Shown here piece after piece: positions 38,301-48,765 of a DNA stretch of 64,000 nucleotides. The stretch spans positions 7,896,001 through 7,960,000 of the forward strand of contig NC_135013.1 of the NCBI RefSeq assembly GCF_051020955.1, written 5' to 3'. The position numbers and the translations under genes are program-made. The DNA is from Megalopta genalis. Its lineage: Eukaryota > Arthropoda > Insecta > Hymenoptera > Halictidae. Under the pieces are notes generated by a model. The model saw only the letters and a program-made list of their open reading frames with translations. It ran no database searches and was not told the DNA's origin. The stretch's first letter is position 1. Each line of letters starts with the position of its first letter.

Positions 38301-41058
38301 TCACCTTCACTTATCGAAATATCTGGCATATCCAATCAGTGATATAACATTCTTTTTTTTTTTGTTTCTACTCCGAGCAGACTAGAATATTAACATTTGC
38401 ACCGATATTAGCGCAAACTGTTAACAGTAACCAACAGCTATGATAATTGTAGCTACATATATCGTCGACTAACCATATTATTAACAAGTCCACGTAAGTA
38501 CTAAGTATTGTCTACAGTGCGACCGTTAACTGAAAACGTAGAATATTAAAGACGTGATAAAATGTTGGCAAAGACGCAAGATAGCCATTCAATTTCAAAC
38601 ACTTGATTTTATCATTTTCGATTACCTGAAAGTTCTTTTTTCTAATTTTTCATTCTTCCTTTCCATTTAAAATAATTTTCATAATAATTTCATATCTTCG
38701 TGTCTCGAACAGTCTCAAGATTTACCTAGTTTTCCAATTAAAAAAAAAAAAGGGTACAACGTATACAAATACATACATTTTTTTCTTTCGACCTTTCATA
38801 TGCGTGACGATTTTTTTTTTATCATCGTTGAAAGAACGTTGGCCGCCGATTCGTGTGAACTTTCACTCTCCGATTGTCCAAAAATCCGATCGTTGCCAAA
38901 CTGTTTTCTAAATAGTTCTCTCGCGCGTACGTCGAAATTGTCAAGGTCGTTTCTAGGGGCGCGCACTTTGAATTATTTCGGTGTGAGCAGCGATGTTTGA
39001 AAGTATTATTACTGTCGGTACGTAGAAAAAGAGTGATGTAACGTCTGCGGTAGATAAGACAGCCGAAAATCGAGCACGAGTATATGTACGCGTGAAAATT
39101 ACAGGCTACTCGCTGTTCAAGAATTATCTGACAAGTCGTCACTCCGACTCAGCGACCACCAAATCGAGTATGGTCCGGTTCGCGGTCGTGATTTTAACAA
39201 TACCGACGATGCTAACTAGTTCATACTGGCTTCTTCGAATACAAGGCAGATAAGAGAGTCTGGCACAGCTTTTATTTCTCTTTGACTCCATTCTGTTCGC
39301 CTTCCGCGAGAATAAAAATGTGAAACGGGACACGTTCAAGTTCGAACAGCTGCCGGTACAGGTTCATATTGTTGCGCATGCGCGTGCGACGATACGAAAG
39401 AAAAAGAACTATGTGAGAAAGAATTGAATGGAACCGACGTTGAAACGCGTGGAACATGACGATTAGAATTAATCATTCGCGAATCATTTATCCCCGATTT
39501 ATCAGAGCGAAATTCAATTTTTCGCGTCATGGACTGTCTTCAAATGCAAGGCGGTTACTCTTTGTCGGTACATAACGTGTACATTACTTTAAAAACGCCA
39601 TGCGATCGAGATTTGAAATGTATTTATACAGGGTTAAATTGGCTATAATTTTTCCATGATGGTTTTCAGTATATGGATATTGGAGAGGACATTGGCGTCC
39701 CCGAAGATTTCACGACTAGCGAAATGGTCTCTGGAATGTGGTGGCGACACTTGGTGTCCGGTGGTGTAGCGGGTGCTGTTTCACGTACGTGTACCGCGCC
39801 TTTGGATCGGATTAAAGTGTACTTGCAGGTGAGCTTACAAAATAAACATCGCAGGGAACGTAGACGAAATATAATTATGCTGATTTTAATGAAATTTATG
39901 ACGAAGAGATATAATTTCAGGTACATGGAACTCGACACTGCAAAATAACGAGTTGCTTCAGATACATGCTCCGTGAAGGGGGATCGACTAGCCTCTGGAG
40001 AGGGAACGGTATAAACGTACTTAAAATCGGACCTGAAAGTGCGCTAAAATTCATGGCGTATGAACAAATTAAGAGAGCAATTAAAGGAAATGACGTACGA
40101 GAGCTCGGACTGTATGAACGATTAATGGCAGGATCTTTAGCAGGAGGAATCAGTCAGTCAGCTATATATCCATTAGAGGTATTAAATAAGTACATTAGTA
40201 TTGGTGTAACTGAGAATACTAATGATAATATCTTTAAGATATGAGACTATTCGTTTTTAAATCTAATATTGTTCGACACTGATTCCTTAATTTAACTTAT
40301 AACTTAAGCGTATATCTGATAGATTTATACAGTAGATATACTATTTATATGATCTTAATAGTAATATATGTTCAGTCTACATATCATATGTTAATGTGTC
40401 AGGTACTCAAAACTAGATTTGCACTTAGAAAAACTGGTGAATTTGCCGGTTTACTTGATGCAACAAAGAAAATATATAACCAAGGAGGTCTAAAATCTTT
40501 TTACAAAGGTTACATCCCAAATTTAATAGGGATCCTTCCATATGCTGGCATTGACCTGGCTGTATATGAAGTAGGTACCTAGAATTGATGTACGATTGAA
40601 TATAATAGATATTATAATTCTAATATTTATATTTTTTCCTTACAGACTTTAAAAAATAGGTATTTACGTACACACGACAAAAACGAACCACCACCGTTTT
40701 GGATATTATTACTATGTGGAACCACTTCTAGCACAGCTGGTCAAGTGTGTTCATATCCGTTAGCTTTAGTTAGGACACGATTGCAAGCCGATATAGCTCC
40801 AGATAAATCTCCTAACACCATGGTTGGTGTTTTTAAAGATATTATTAGAAAAGAAGGTGTCCGTGGATTATACAGAGGTTTAACACCAAATTTCTTGAAG
40901 GTATATCATGATTAATTATAAAGTTACATCGACTATATTTTATATAGAGATATGTGTAAACTATCTGGTTTTTTTTATTTCAGGTGGCTCCAGCTGTATC
41001 AATTAGTTATATAGTCTACGAGAACTTCAGAGGGCTATTAGGTGTCAATATGACGTGA
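29371..41058 (+). CDS. SCaMC: Calcium-binding mitochondrial ATP-Mg/phosphate carrier (SCaMC, SLC25A24/25 family)
   Basis: Exons 29371-29565, 30286-30412, 30990-31077, 31320-31431, 39670-39828, 39921-40178, 40403-40570, 40646-40900 and 40984-41058 give 478 residues (human SLC25A24, 477). The N-terminal half has EF-hand loops at about residues 37-48 (DQDGNGKIDVKD), 72-83 (DSTKSGDISLAE), 103-114 (DKNKDGRIDLEE) and 139-150 (DKDGSLTISFNE). The carrier half has three repeats with signatures PLDRIK, PLEVLKTR and PLALVRTR. Family role: Ca2+-activated exchange of ATP-Mg for phosphate across the inner mitochondrial membrane, with the EF-hand domain facing the intermembrane space. Intron 4 is 8.2 kb and separates the regulatory half exactly from the carrier half; a second first exon lies inside it. 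Confidence 0.95.
29990..30140. repeat. AT-only low-complexity stretch in SCaMC intron 1
   Basis: Nearly pure A/T, with overlapping TATAT and ATTAT units, inside the first coding intron of SCaMC. No other feature seen. Confidence 0.8.
34474..34481 (+). promoter_or_regulatory. TATA-like box for internal SCaMC promoter
   Basis: TATTTAAG lies about 122 bases upstream of the ATG at 34596, within a locally GC-rich flank. A TSS near 34505 would leave a 5' untranslated region of about 90 bases. Inferred from position; no expression evidence. Confidence 0.4.
34596..34700 (+). CDS. SCaMC: Alternative first coding exon, EF-hand-free SCaMC isoform (candidate)
   Basis: The ATG opens 35 codons (MYTFKKPGILKHESV...YHELLQR) ending exactly at a strong donor, CGG/GTGAGT, in phase 0. 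The next SCaMC exon (39670) has a phase 0 acceptor, so splicing yields an in-frame 339-residue protein: a new N terminus fused to the complete carrier domain, without any EF-hand. A TATA-like box lies upstream at 34474. The peptide has a CxxC (CQVC) but no domain I recognise. SCaMC-family genes with alternative N termini, and a short EF-hand-free paralogue (SLC25A41) in mammals, are known, which makes this plausible. It could instead be an unrelated small gene or chance. Confidence 0.5.
37189..37742 (-). other. Possible antisense nested gene or pseudogene, two exon-like open frames
   Basis: On the minus strand, 37491-37742 is an 83-codon frame entered at a good acceptor (TATTTTAG before 37742) and reads protein-like, e.g. 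MTVRQSMTDKEEIFQHLN and FVQYEDGIDVHGIHRL. 37189-37449 is an 86-codon frame, also entered at an acceptor (TTTCAG), with LERRRN, RLQIRYYSGN and RPIILILVERQEKK. From memory only, these resemble the C-terminal half of the axonemal protein DRC7/lobo. I cannot join the two with a clean phase-matched donor, and all three frames of 37189-37449 are long, so this may be a decayed copy or chance. Confidence 0.25.
38183..38329 (-). other. Possible first exon of antisense nested gene
   Basis: ATG at 38329 (minus) opens 49 codons (MPDISISEGERDVIARVK...) ending in phase 0 at a good donor, AACAAG/GTGACT. An in-frame stop lies just upstream, so the ATG would be the true start. Composition is protein-like rather than AT-noise, but I recognise no family, and the downstream acceptor at 37990 does not give an open frame in the matching phase. 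Confidence 0.22.
39373..39384. promoter_or_regulatory. NRF-1/ewg-type palindrome
   Basis: TGCGCATGCGCG matches the NRF-1 consensus (YGCGCAYGCGCR) perfectly in an AT-rich intron, about 290 bases before SCaMC exon 5. That exon begins TAT-ATG, so an in-frame ATG at 39673 could start a 303-residue carrier-only protein. NRF-1 sites are frequent in promoters of nuclear genes for mitochondrial proteins. Function here is inferred. Confidence 0.4.
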
Positions 41059-41329
41059 TGAAGATTTATATTAGGTAATATTAATTTTATTAAATTATTC
41101 TTTAAATCTATCTAAAGATATATAAGCCATTCAATCATCGGCTAGTGTAATAAGCAATTCGGGCACATTCTGCCCTTTGTTGAACGTAACGTCGCTTATT
41201 TATTGTTAACTTGAGGCTTTTCCAATTATTTGAGCGTTCACTATTTCTATTTTTCCCGGACGTATCAAGCTATCGTCGTATACCAATTAATACACGTTTG
41301 TGAAAGATTTCAATCAAGAGGCTACTTAC

Positions 41330-41335
41330 AATAAA
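41330..41335 (+). terminator. Polyadenylation signal, SCaMC
   Basis: AATAAA about 270 bases after the SCaMC stop codon. Confidence 0.5.
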
Positions 41336-41927
41336 ATGGCCAGTATAGGGAATTTGAAATAACTTCTAATTCATTTCTGCATGTACCTAATGCATATTGT
41401 ATGTTCGGTAGATCGCATTAATGATTTGATTATAGTCCCTGTTGATAACTTTCATTCATATTTTTTTTTCTCTAAGAAACAGAACGCATGTGTAGATCTT
41501 TAATTTCAAACGATAGTACAAATATCTTCAGAAAATAAGTATTACGACTTAATTTCATTTTATCTTTTCTTTTAGTTATTAAAATGTAAAAGAAAATGAA
41601 ATTTTTCACACACCATTTACAAAATGTTCTAAAAACGATTTAACATATATATATATATATATGTACTCATATATATGTATATATATATATGTATTGGTAA
41701 TACGAAACATGGTTTGATCAAAATGTAAACGACTGTATTCCTTAACAAATATACTAGAAAATGTTACAAATTGTGAAAATAGGGGGGGAGTAGGGTTATA
41801 TTGATACTGTGATATGTATGGTTATAAGCTAAATTGGAAATGTGATTCAGAGCATAACATTCATTCATCGATTGTAAGAAAATTTATTTAATTTTTCTTA
41901 ATTCTATCGTCCAGTTACGCGTTGACA

Positions 41928-41960
<33 letters not shown>
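41928..41960. repeat. (AAT)11 trinucleotide microsatellite
   Basis: Eleven perfect AAT units, intergenic. Likely polymorphic in length. Confidence 0.92.
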
Positions 41961-44066
41961 CTCTCGGCAACCAAAATGTTATGCTATGAATTGCAATTAG
42001 AAAACTGTACGTTTCATCGATGTTTTTTATAGTTCATGTATTAAAATTTACTTCACAAACGGCGTTATTTATCACACGTTTGTTCCAACATAATTCATTC
42101 TTTAACTATTGAATTTTATGAACAAGCTGTGTATATCGTGTATATTATAAATATGTACAGTGATGCTTTACGGAAGTGTATCGTCGCAAGATAGTATTTA
42201 TAGCCACGTCTATTCACTTTTACTTTTTGAAGTAATAGCAAGAATAATTACAAATGACAAGTGATGGTGGTAATGGTCTGTAATCTTCGTAATGCATTCT
42301 GAATGAACGCGAGCTAATATTTATGGAACAAGTTTTATAAAATTAGAGGACCTTATCACTATTTTCCATCAACTTTCACATGGGCAAAAATCTGCTTAAA
42401 TGCAAAATCACAGAACCCGCGTTTTGGGTAATTCTAGCATTTACATTTTAAGTACATTTTACAAGAAAGTATCGTAATTCGAGTTAACATCTGGTGTAAT
42501 TTTACGTTATAAGACAGTCATGATATTTTCAGAAGAAATACTTTGTAAATAATTCTTATAAGTTAAAAGGGAGCTATACAAAATTTCTTTTTAAGTACGA
42601 AAATCAAACATATTATATAGCATTATACAATTTTTTTACAAAATTTATATCCACTCCAAATTCAGGAATAGTGCGAATTGGTGAGAAATATTTTGGTTCT
42701 TTTTATGGCTCGATGTTCATGTACACGTAAGACTTTTGTAAAAAATAAACATAATTTATACATTATTGTAAAACAATTTGGTTCCTAAGTAGTTAACACT
42801 GGTTGTCGATTTTGACTGGTAGCAGATTATGTATACATGTTTAGTTACATGATGCAAACGATCTTCCTGCCTCAACCTATTATACATATATGTATATATA
42901 TTAATTATAATAATTATATTAATTCCATTTAAGAATATACATAAGAGTTGTGCTTCATATAAAAATAGTCACTTTTTACTGTATTACCTATTTACCTACT
43001 ACTACAATTTTATGTCATTCACCAAAGAATACCTTTTATGATTTGCCAAACAAATATATAATTATGTTATTCTTCATATATCTATCCCTACATGCAAAAG
43101 ATGACATGATATTTATTCTTGCAAATAAAATAATTCTGTAGAAATTTTACATTATTATTTTTCTAATTAATTTGTATCTTCTTGATGTATCTTCTTGAAT
43201 TCAGTATTAAATAGAATTTTTATTATTGGAATCGTGTACTTTGTATTCTGACTGATTGTAACCGTATTTAAAATAATGTGTTAATAAATTTATTTGTAGT
43301 ACATTGTTGTTACAAAATTTTCGTGCATAATGATTGGGCAAATAACTATTTTATTTTATTTATATTTTAACAAAAATACAAGTTCTTAAAGTAATATTTT
43401 ATCCATTTAATGTATATTTTTTTTTATTAAAAAGTTGTTACAAAATAGAAGCAGATTGAACTATACATGTTTATTAATCTAAAATGTTCTTAACCTTTTG
43501 TTAATTATATATTTTTATTCTTAACTAAAAATAAATATAGCCACTACAATATATCCACTAGAAAAGAAAAAACAAAAGACCAATACAGAGCCAGTGTATA
43601 CTGAATGCTTGTACATTTGTCAGGAACATATTTCATTTATTACTGGAGCTATTAGTTTTTATACGAATTTGTAATGTTCGTTTATTAGTTTTGTTGGGTA
43701 ATATTGCACATTTTCACAGTAGCAACTAATAGTAAAGTGATGTAAAATATTTCATCTTGTTGTATCAAAACTCTATTCAGTATATACAAATATATATATA
43801 TAAATGAAAAAAAAATGAAATATCAGAAAATTATTCTTAAATGCTCGAAAGAACAACCTAATATATTTGAAATAATATGCAATGTCAAACCGACATTTCA
43901 GCACAAAATTGTCAGAATTCTTTTTCTAAACTACGCTTATCTATTAAATATTATTTTAAGTAAAATGCACATACATATGTATACAAAATAGTAAGCCCAA
44001 GAATATGCTAAACATCAGAACATGATATCAGTGCGGAATGTCACAGACGGTTTTTGGGAAATATCT

Positions 44067-45251
44067 TTAGACTGTTTGTAAAAATTTTGCAGCATCTTCG
44101 TCTAGGATCCAATACAATTCTCCGTTGTGTGGCTGTACACGAGCAGCTGGTAAATTTTCTCTATCTTGCAAGATTTTCTGCGAGATATTAAATTGTGAAA
44201 ATAGAAATATGGCTTCTACATAAATATAATCAGAAGAACGTCCGGTATAATTTTAATTATATAATCACCTTAATAACTTCAGCTTTGCTAGATCCAGTAA
44301 TGGCAAATATGCATTTTTTAGCATTATTTATTACAGGGAGCGTGAGCGTAATACGAAATGGAGGCGGCTTGGGAGAGTCATTAATTGGACAGACCCATAG
44401 GCTTGCTTCATTTAAAACCTTATGGTTAGGAAACAGTGAACATGTATGTCCATCAGGACCCAATCCCAAGAGAAGTACATCGAAACATGGAACACGGTCA
44501 GGAGGAAAGAAAACGGACATCTTCTTAATATAATCTTTTGCAGCTTCTTCAGCTGTAAATAGGATAATCTATGAAATAACATAAACAAATTTTTGAATGG
44601 AAAAGTAGATTCTAAGATATTATTATTTTACCAGATAAATCTGCATTAATTTTTATGAATTGATCCTCTGTTACTGGTATCTTTCCTATTAATTTTGCTC
44701 TATATTCTCCATAAGTTGAATCATTACTGTCAAAAGGGACAACTCTTTCATCGCAGAAGAAAAAGTACCATTTAGTCCAGTCAGTTGTGATGCTGGGTAA
44801 ACTCTGAGCCAATAGTTGCACCAAAGAACCCCCTGATACATACGAGTGTTTCGTTATTAAACAAAAATGTTCAATGTATACAATAATTTGGTCAAGTCAA
44901 TGGTAAAGTCTTGAAAATAAGTACAGTGAATTAGCAGCAAATAATAAACACAGTAACAAAAAACAAACTTCCATTATATAATTACACAATGTAGTTTACA
45001 TAATTTCTAACCTATAAGATTTTACGTTTTAAAGGCATTGAAATAAAATGTATGCAATTACTAATGTAAATGTAATTACTAAAATTTTGGGAATAGTAAA
45101 TTATATCGATAGTGAATTGAGATATGTCACCTGATAATCCAACTTTGAACGTTTCACCGCTATCAAGTGCTTCTTCGGCACTTTTTTGAAGGAGGTTAGA
45201 CAAACATGATACCACAGATCCGTCCCGAGGGTCGATTAATATTTTCTCCAT
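44067..45251 (-). CDS. PGLS: 6-phosphogluconolactonase
   Basis: Minus-strand exons 45131-45251, 44632-44832, 44269-44552 and 44067-44177 give 238 residues (human 258). Family motifs are intact: VGLSGGSLVQLLA (sugar-phosphate loop), FCDERVVPFDSNDSTYGEYR, LGLGPDGHTCSLFPNH and NDSPKPPPFRITLTLPVINN. The C terminus reads ARVQPHNGELYWILDEDAA. The enzyme hydrolyses 6-phosphogluconolactone to 6-phosphogluconate, the second step of the oxidative pentose phosphate pathway, in the cytosol. The ATG at 45251 gives a start matching the family length. A pogo-like MITE begins only 143 bases upstream of the ATG, so the promoter either lies between them or overlaps the element. Confidence 0.96.
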
Positions 45252-45393
45252 TATTAGCGATCGACTTTTAGACAGCTTTCAAATTTTTAATCATGCGTAA
45301 ACCCGACGTGTTGAGTGGTACTAACTGGGAAATTTAAAGATGCAAGGTGATATTATATAGTTGCAAAGCATTGGTTAACATGTAATCAGAATA

Positions 45394-45982
45394 CAGTCAT
45401 GCCTCACCATAGTACATAAGCATTTTTATCCCCACAATTTTAATGCGCATTCAGGTTCGCGCAATTGCTTTAGAAGACGAGGAGGAGATGATCGAGAGAG
45501 ACAGAACGAAACCAGAGGGCTCTATGTGTGAGTACCCACACGGACGAGAAACCTAGGCCGTCTCACTTTACCGTGCTTGCGGTCTCACTCTTTCCGCGCA
45601 TCCGTACACCTGGCGCTCCATCTGAATTTTAATAATTGTAGAAATGATTGCCGTTTCAAGACGTTCGCAAATACGCTGGATTGTGTGGTCGAGAATCCTA
45701 CGGAACGAGAAGTATGAGTCGAATATCGCGCCAAGTATTTCAAATGCAAGCATGGTAAAGTGAGACAAGTCACATTGGTCATCGGTGTGACTTGTTTCGC
45801 TTGTGTTGTGCTAATGTCATGCTCTCTTGCTCGCTCCCCACTTCCCTCCTTTGTCTAAAACTGTGAGGGCAGCACTGTTTAGCTGTGAAGTGTCAACCAA
45901 TCAGAGGAGAAGCAGTTTCACTACGCTTCATAATTATAAACCGGTTGCCCCCGCCTTGGCTTACTATGGTGAGGCACTACTG
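45394..45982. mobile_element. pogo-like MITE, 589 bp
   Basis: The ends CAGTCATGCCTCACCATAGT and, inverted, CAGTAGTGCCTCACCATAGT match at 18 of 20 bases (19 of 21 over the full repeat). TA flanks both sides (45392-45393 and 45983-45984). The CAG start and TA target site are typical of pogo/Tigger elements. It is non-autonomous: no transposase frame. It is GC-richer than its surroundings and contains a second inverted repeat (45560-45766). Confidence 0.8.
45560..45766. repeat. Inner inverted repeat nested in the pogo-like MITE
   Basis: 45560-45580 (GTCTCACTTTACCGTGCTTG...) and 45746-45766 are inverted copies matching at 20 of 21 bases, enclosing about 165 bases. It may be a second MITE inserted in the first, or subterminal repeats of a single element. 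I see no clear target duplication at its ends, so the second reading is not excluded. A smaller stem (CAAGTCACA/TGTGACTTG) follows at about 45765-45793. Confidence 0.7.
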
Positions 45983-46348
45983 TACATATATACAACATTA
46001 GAGACTGACAATGATACGCGAGGATCTTACGATAACATCCTTCCGAACGTAATTCTGATTGGGATCTTAATTTATTTTACGTGAGAGACATATTTTCATA
46101 TACCGTAAGATCTCACAATATAGATCGCTTTTGTAGGAAAAGAAATTGTGCTTAATACCAGTTACTTCATTGACATAACCTATAACCAACACATTCTCTC
46201 ACAATATCAATTTTGAGTCCATCCTTTTCAATATTTCTCAAGTAGAAAGTATACTAATCTTGTTATGAGATTTCCTTCATAAATCAAAACGTACCTACTT
46301 ATCAACAAAAGTGTAATTTAGTATCGAAGAACATATACATTATACTTA

Positions 46349-47205
46349 CAGGGTTATTCACGAAACTTAGAATCTGCCGCGTGAGATAGGAACAGAGAGG
46401 AAATATGCGCGGCAACAGCGCCAACAATTCAATATATACATATAGAACTGATCACATTATACATATGCATGTACATACATGCGCTATGCCCAAACGTAAT
46501 TCTCTTTATAGACATTATAATGTCGTGCGATTCAAAAGATTTAGTGCGACGCTAGAGAGAATAAGAAAAGTTTCTTTTCGGCCAGATTGGCTGACAATTT
46601 ACTTACATATATTGTAGCAGTGTTATGTGGTATATAGAATAATGCGGGATCGTCGTAAATCAAAGCATAAATAAGTATTACTGAAAATACCATTTTTAGT
46701 ATGTCTGTATATTATCGTGAGAAATTTTGAAGCTTAATTGAAGCTGTAACAGTAGCTTTAATTAGAGTATCAGCTAATTACATATGTATAGTACATATGT
46801 ATATGTATTGACTAGCAGTAGAATACGAATGTATCATGCCCGGATTTTGCAAAAGTTGACGTATTTAAAACCCGGGTGTGGACACTCTTGTATCTTCTCA
46901 TCGTTTCTGGCATATATGTAGGTACACAATATGTATGTATTGGCATGCACACATATGTATGCATATACATACAGCAGAAGAAGGTGTTGAACGTGGTATG
47001 TACATACATACATACATACACACACCATACATACATGTCAGGGACCAGAGTTTTCATGGTGTATGTATGTAGTATGTACGTGTATTCATACATGTCATGT
47101 TGCGCTTTGCGCTGTTGCCATTTGCCACTTCGCCACTGCCACTTGCGTTTAGGTTGTAGATATACATATGTACATATAAAGTTTCGAGTTAAATGAATAG
47201 CCCTG
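46349..47205. mobile_element. MITE-like element, 857 bp, TA-flanked
   Basis: Left end CAGGGTTATTCA, inverted right end CAGGGCTATTCA (11 of 12). After a short insertion on the right side, a shared CGAAACTT extends the similarity. TA lies immediately outside both ends (46347-46348, 47206-47207). The interior contains CATA-type simple repeats and no transposase frame. The short repeat makes this less certain than the neighbouring element. Confidence 0.6.
46960..47080. repeat. CATA-type simple repeats
   Basis: Imperfect CATACATA/TATGTATG tracts inside the 857-base element. They generate overlapping Thr/Tyr/Val/Cys-rich open frames on both strands that are not genes. Confidence 0.75.
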
Positions 47206-47376
47206 TACAATTAGTTTTTGATAGAAGTTACAGGTTATAAAATTTCTAATGACTACTGAAACACTTGGATACACGAAATCTTGGGATCGTGTTACGATGA
47301 ATAGTAGTATATAGACGAAGGCAAAAATACATTAAATGCTTACCATTCAATTAATCGGAAGTATTGCAGAGCAATC

Positions 47377-48765
47377 ATGTCATTCTGTGTTCGCCTTGCT
47401 CGCAGTAAACCCATTCGTGTATTAGGAAGTATAGCTATGAAATGTTGGGCATTCTGTGGAACTTATATACTTGCTTGTTTTCTTTTATACTGGTTGTATG
47501 GTGGAATATCAGCTTTTTTCCTTCTTTGTTTTGCTACTACAGGTACACTCAATTATAACTTATTCAATCAAATTCGTCATTTTTAACGGTATTGAATAAA
47601 AATCTTGATTTATCTTTACAGGTATACTGTATCACAGAGAGGATCAGCTTGTGTATCGTCCAGAATGGCCAGCTAATTCTCGGGTATATGTTCCTGCACC
47701 TTCAATATTTAATTTACCTTATCAGAGTATATACACTAGATCAGGAGATGGTACAGTACTACACATGTTCTTTATTTCCAAACCAGAAGACAAAGCAAAA
47801 AAGGTGCCTACCTTATTGTTTCTCCATGGCAATGCTGGTAATATGGGACATAGGTCAGTGGTTCCAAATATTTTGTTTGTAATAGTTATCGTAGACTTTG
47901 ATACTTAAAGTGTAACAGTACATTTTACAGGAAAAATTAATGATTAGTTAATGAACGTTTTAGGTTGCAGAATGCAGTCGAATTATATTATACTGTCCAG
48001 TGTAATATTTTAATGCTAGAGTACAGGGGATATGGATTATCGCAAGGTTCACCATCCGAAGAAGGCTTATATATGGATGCTTGTGCTGGAATTGAATATT
48101 TATGTAATCGAACAGACATAAATACTAATGAGATAATTGTATTCGGAAGATCTTTAGGTAATACATAGTTAAAGTAAATGACTTACATTAAAAATTGTAA
48201 TTTATGCTTATAAATTATATTTGTCTTTATAGGTGGAGCAGTAGCTATTAATTTAGCCACAAAACCAGAGAATTCTCAAAAAATTTGGTGTCTGATTCTA
48301 GAGAACACCTTTACCAGCATTCCAGATATGGCTGCATTGCTATTTGGACTAAAATTTTTACAGTATCTTCCACTCTTTCTATATAAAAATAAGGTAAATT
48401 GTTTTTTGTACTACAGAAAAGGTCTACAAGTTCTCTTAACAAATGTTTTATTCCCATTATCATCAGAATGATTAATTAAATTTTCTTTACAGTATCTGTC
48501 AATTCTCAAAGTACGGTCAGTCACAGTACCTACATTATTTATTTCTGGATTGGCGGATACATTAGTACCACCACGTATGATGCAAGATTTATACAAGAAT
48601 TGCAGAAGTTCGTGTAAGAAAATTCTTCAGGTCACAGGTGGCACACATAATGAAACTTGGTGTCAGCCAGGATATTACCAAAACATATGTACTTTCTTGA
48701 ACGAGTTGAGAGAGAATCCTCCTGCTCAAGTGACGTCTACTCATTGGCAAATAGACGATATATAA
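47377..48765 (+). CDS. ABHD13: ABHD13, membrane alpha/beta hydrolase (Bem46 family)
   Basis: Exons 47377-47542, 47622-47853, 47964-48157, 48233-48393 and 48493-48765 give 341 residues (human 337). The N terminus has a transmembrane anchor (YILACFLLYWLYGG...FFLLCFATTG). The hydrolase domain shows the HGNAGNMGHR oxyanion loop, EYRGYGLSQGSPSEEGLY and the nucleophile elbow GRSLGGA. The catalytic triad reads Ser196, Asp273 (in SGLADTLVPP) and His303 (in GGTHNETW), with spacing as in human ABHD13. It is probably a type II membrane protein with a lumenal or extracellular hydrolase domain. Its substrate is not well established, so enzymatic role beyond serine hydrolase is inference. The ATG at 47377 sits about 170 bases after the MITE end. 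Confidence 0.94.

Larger units (their letters stand above)
31432..39669. other. SCaMC intron 4 (8.2 kb)
   Basis: A very long intron for this window. Contents: a GC-richer block at about 31900-32260; imperfect ACGTATGT tandem repeats at about 34175-34205; a TATA-like promoter and alternative first exon (34474-34700); antisense coding candidates (37189-38329); and an NRF-1-type palindrome (39373-39384) near its 3' end. Elsewhere it is AT-rich with nothing I can support. Confidence 0.6.
41059..44066. other. Convergent 3' region, SCaMC / PGLS
   Basis: About 3 kb, AT-rich, no coding exon. SCaMC probably ends after the AATAAA at 41330-41335. A TA microsatellite lies at about 41643-41695 and an (AAT)n run at 41928-41960. 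PGLS transcripts read in from the right; a TTTATT (minus-strand AATAAA) occurs at about 43636-43641. Confidence 0.55.
45252..47376. other. Divergent intergenic region with two MITEs, PGLS / ABHD13
   Basis: About 2.1 kb holding the promoters of both genes. Nearly 70 percent of it is two TA-flanked inverted-repeat elements (45394-45982 and 46349-47205, listed separately). No coding exon is supported; open frames at 46405-46617 and 46812-47210 lie in repeat sequence. Confidence 0.6.

Noticed and set aside
46812..47210. Overlapping Cys/Tyr/Thr-rich frames on both strands
   Set aside because: They lie in CATA repeats inside a MITE-like element; all frames are open because of the repeat.
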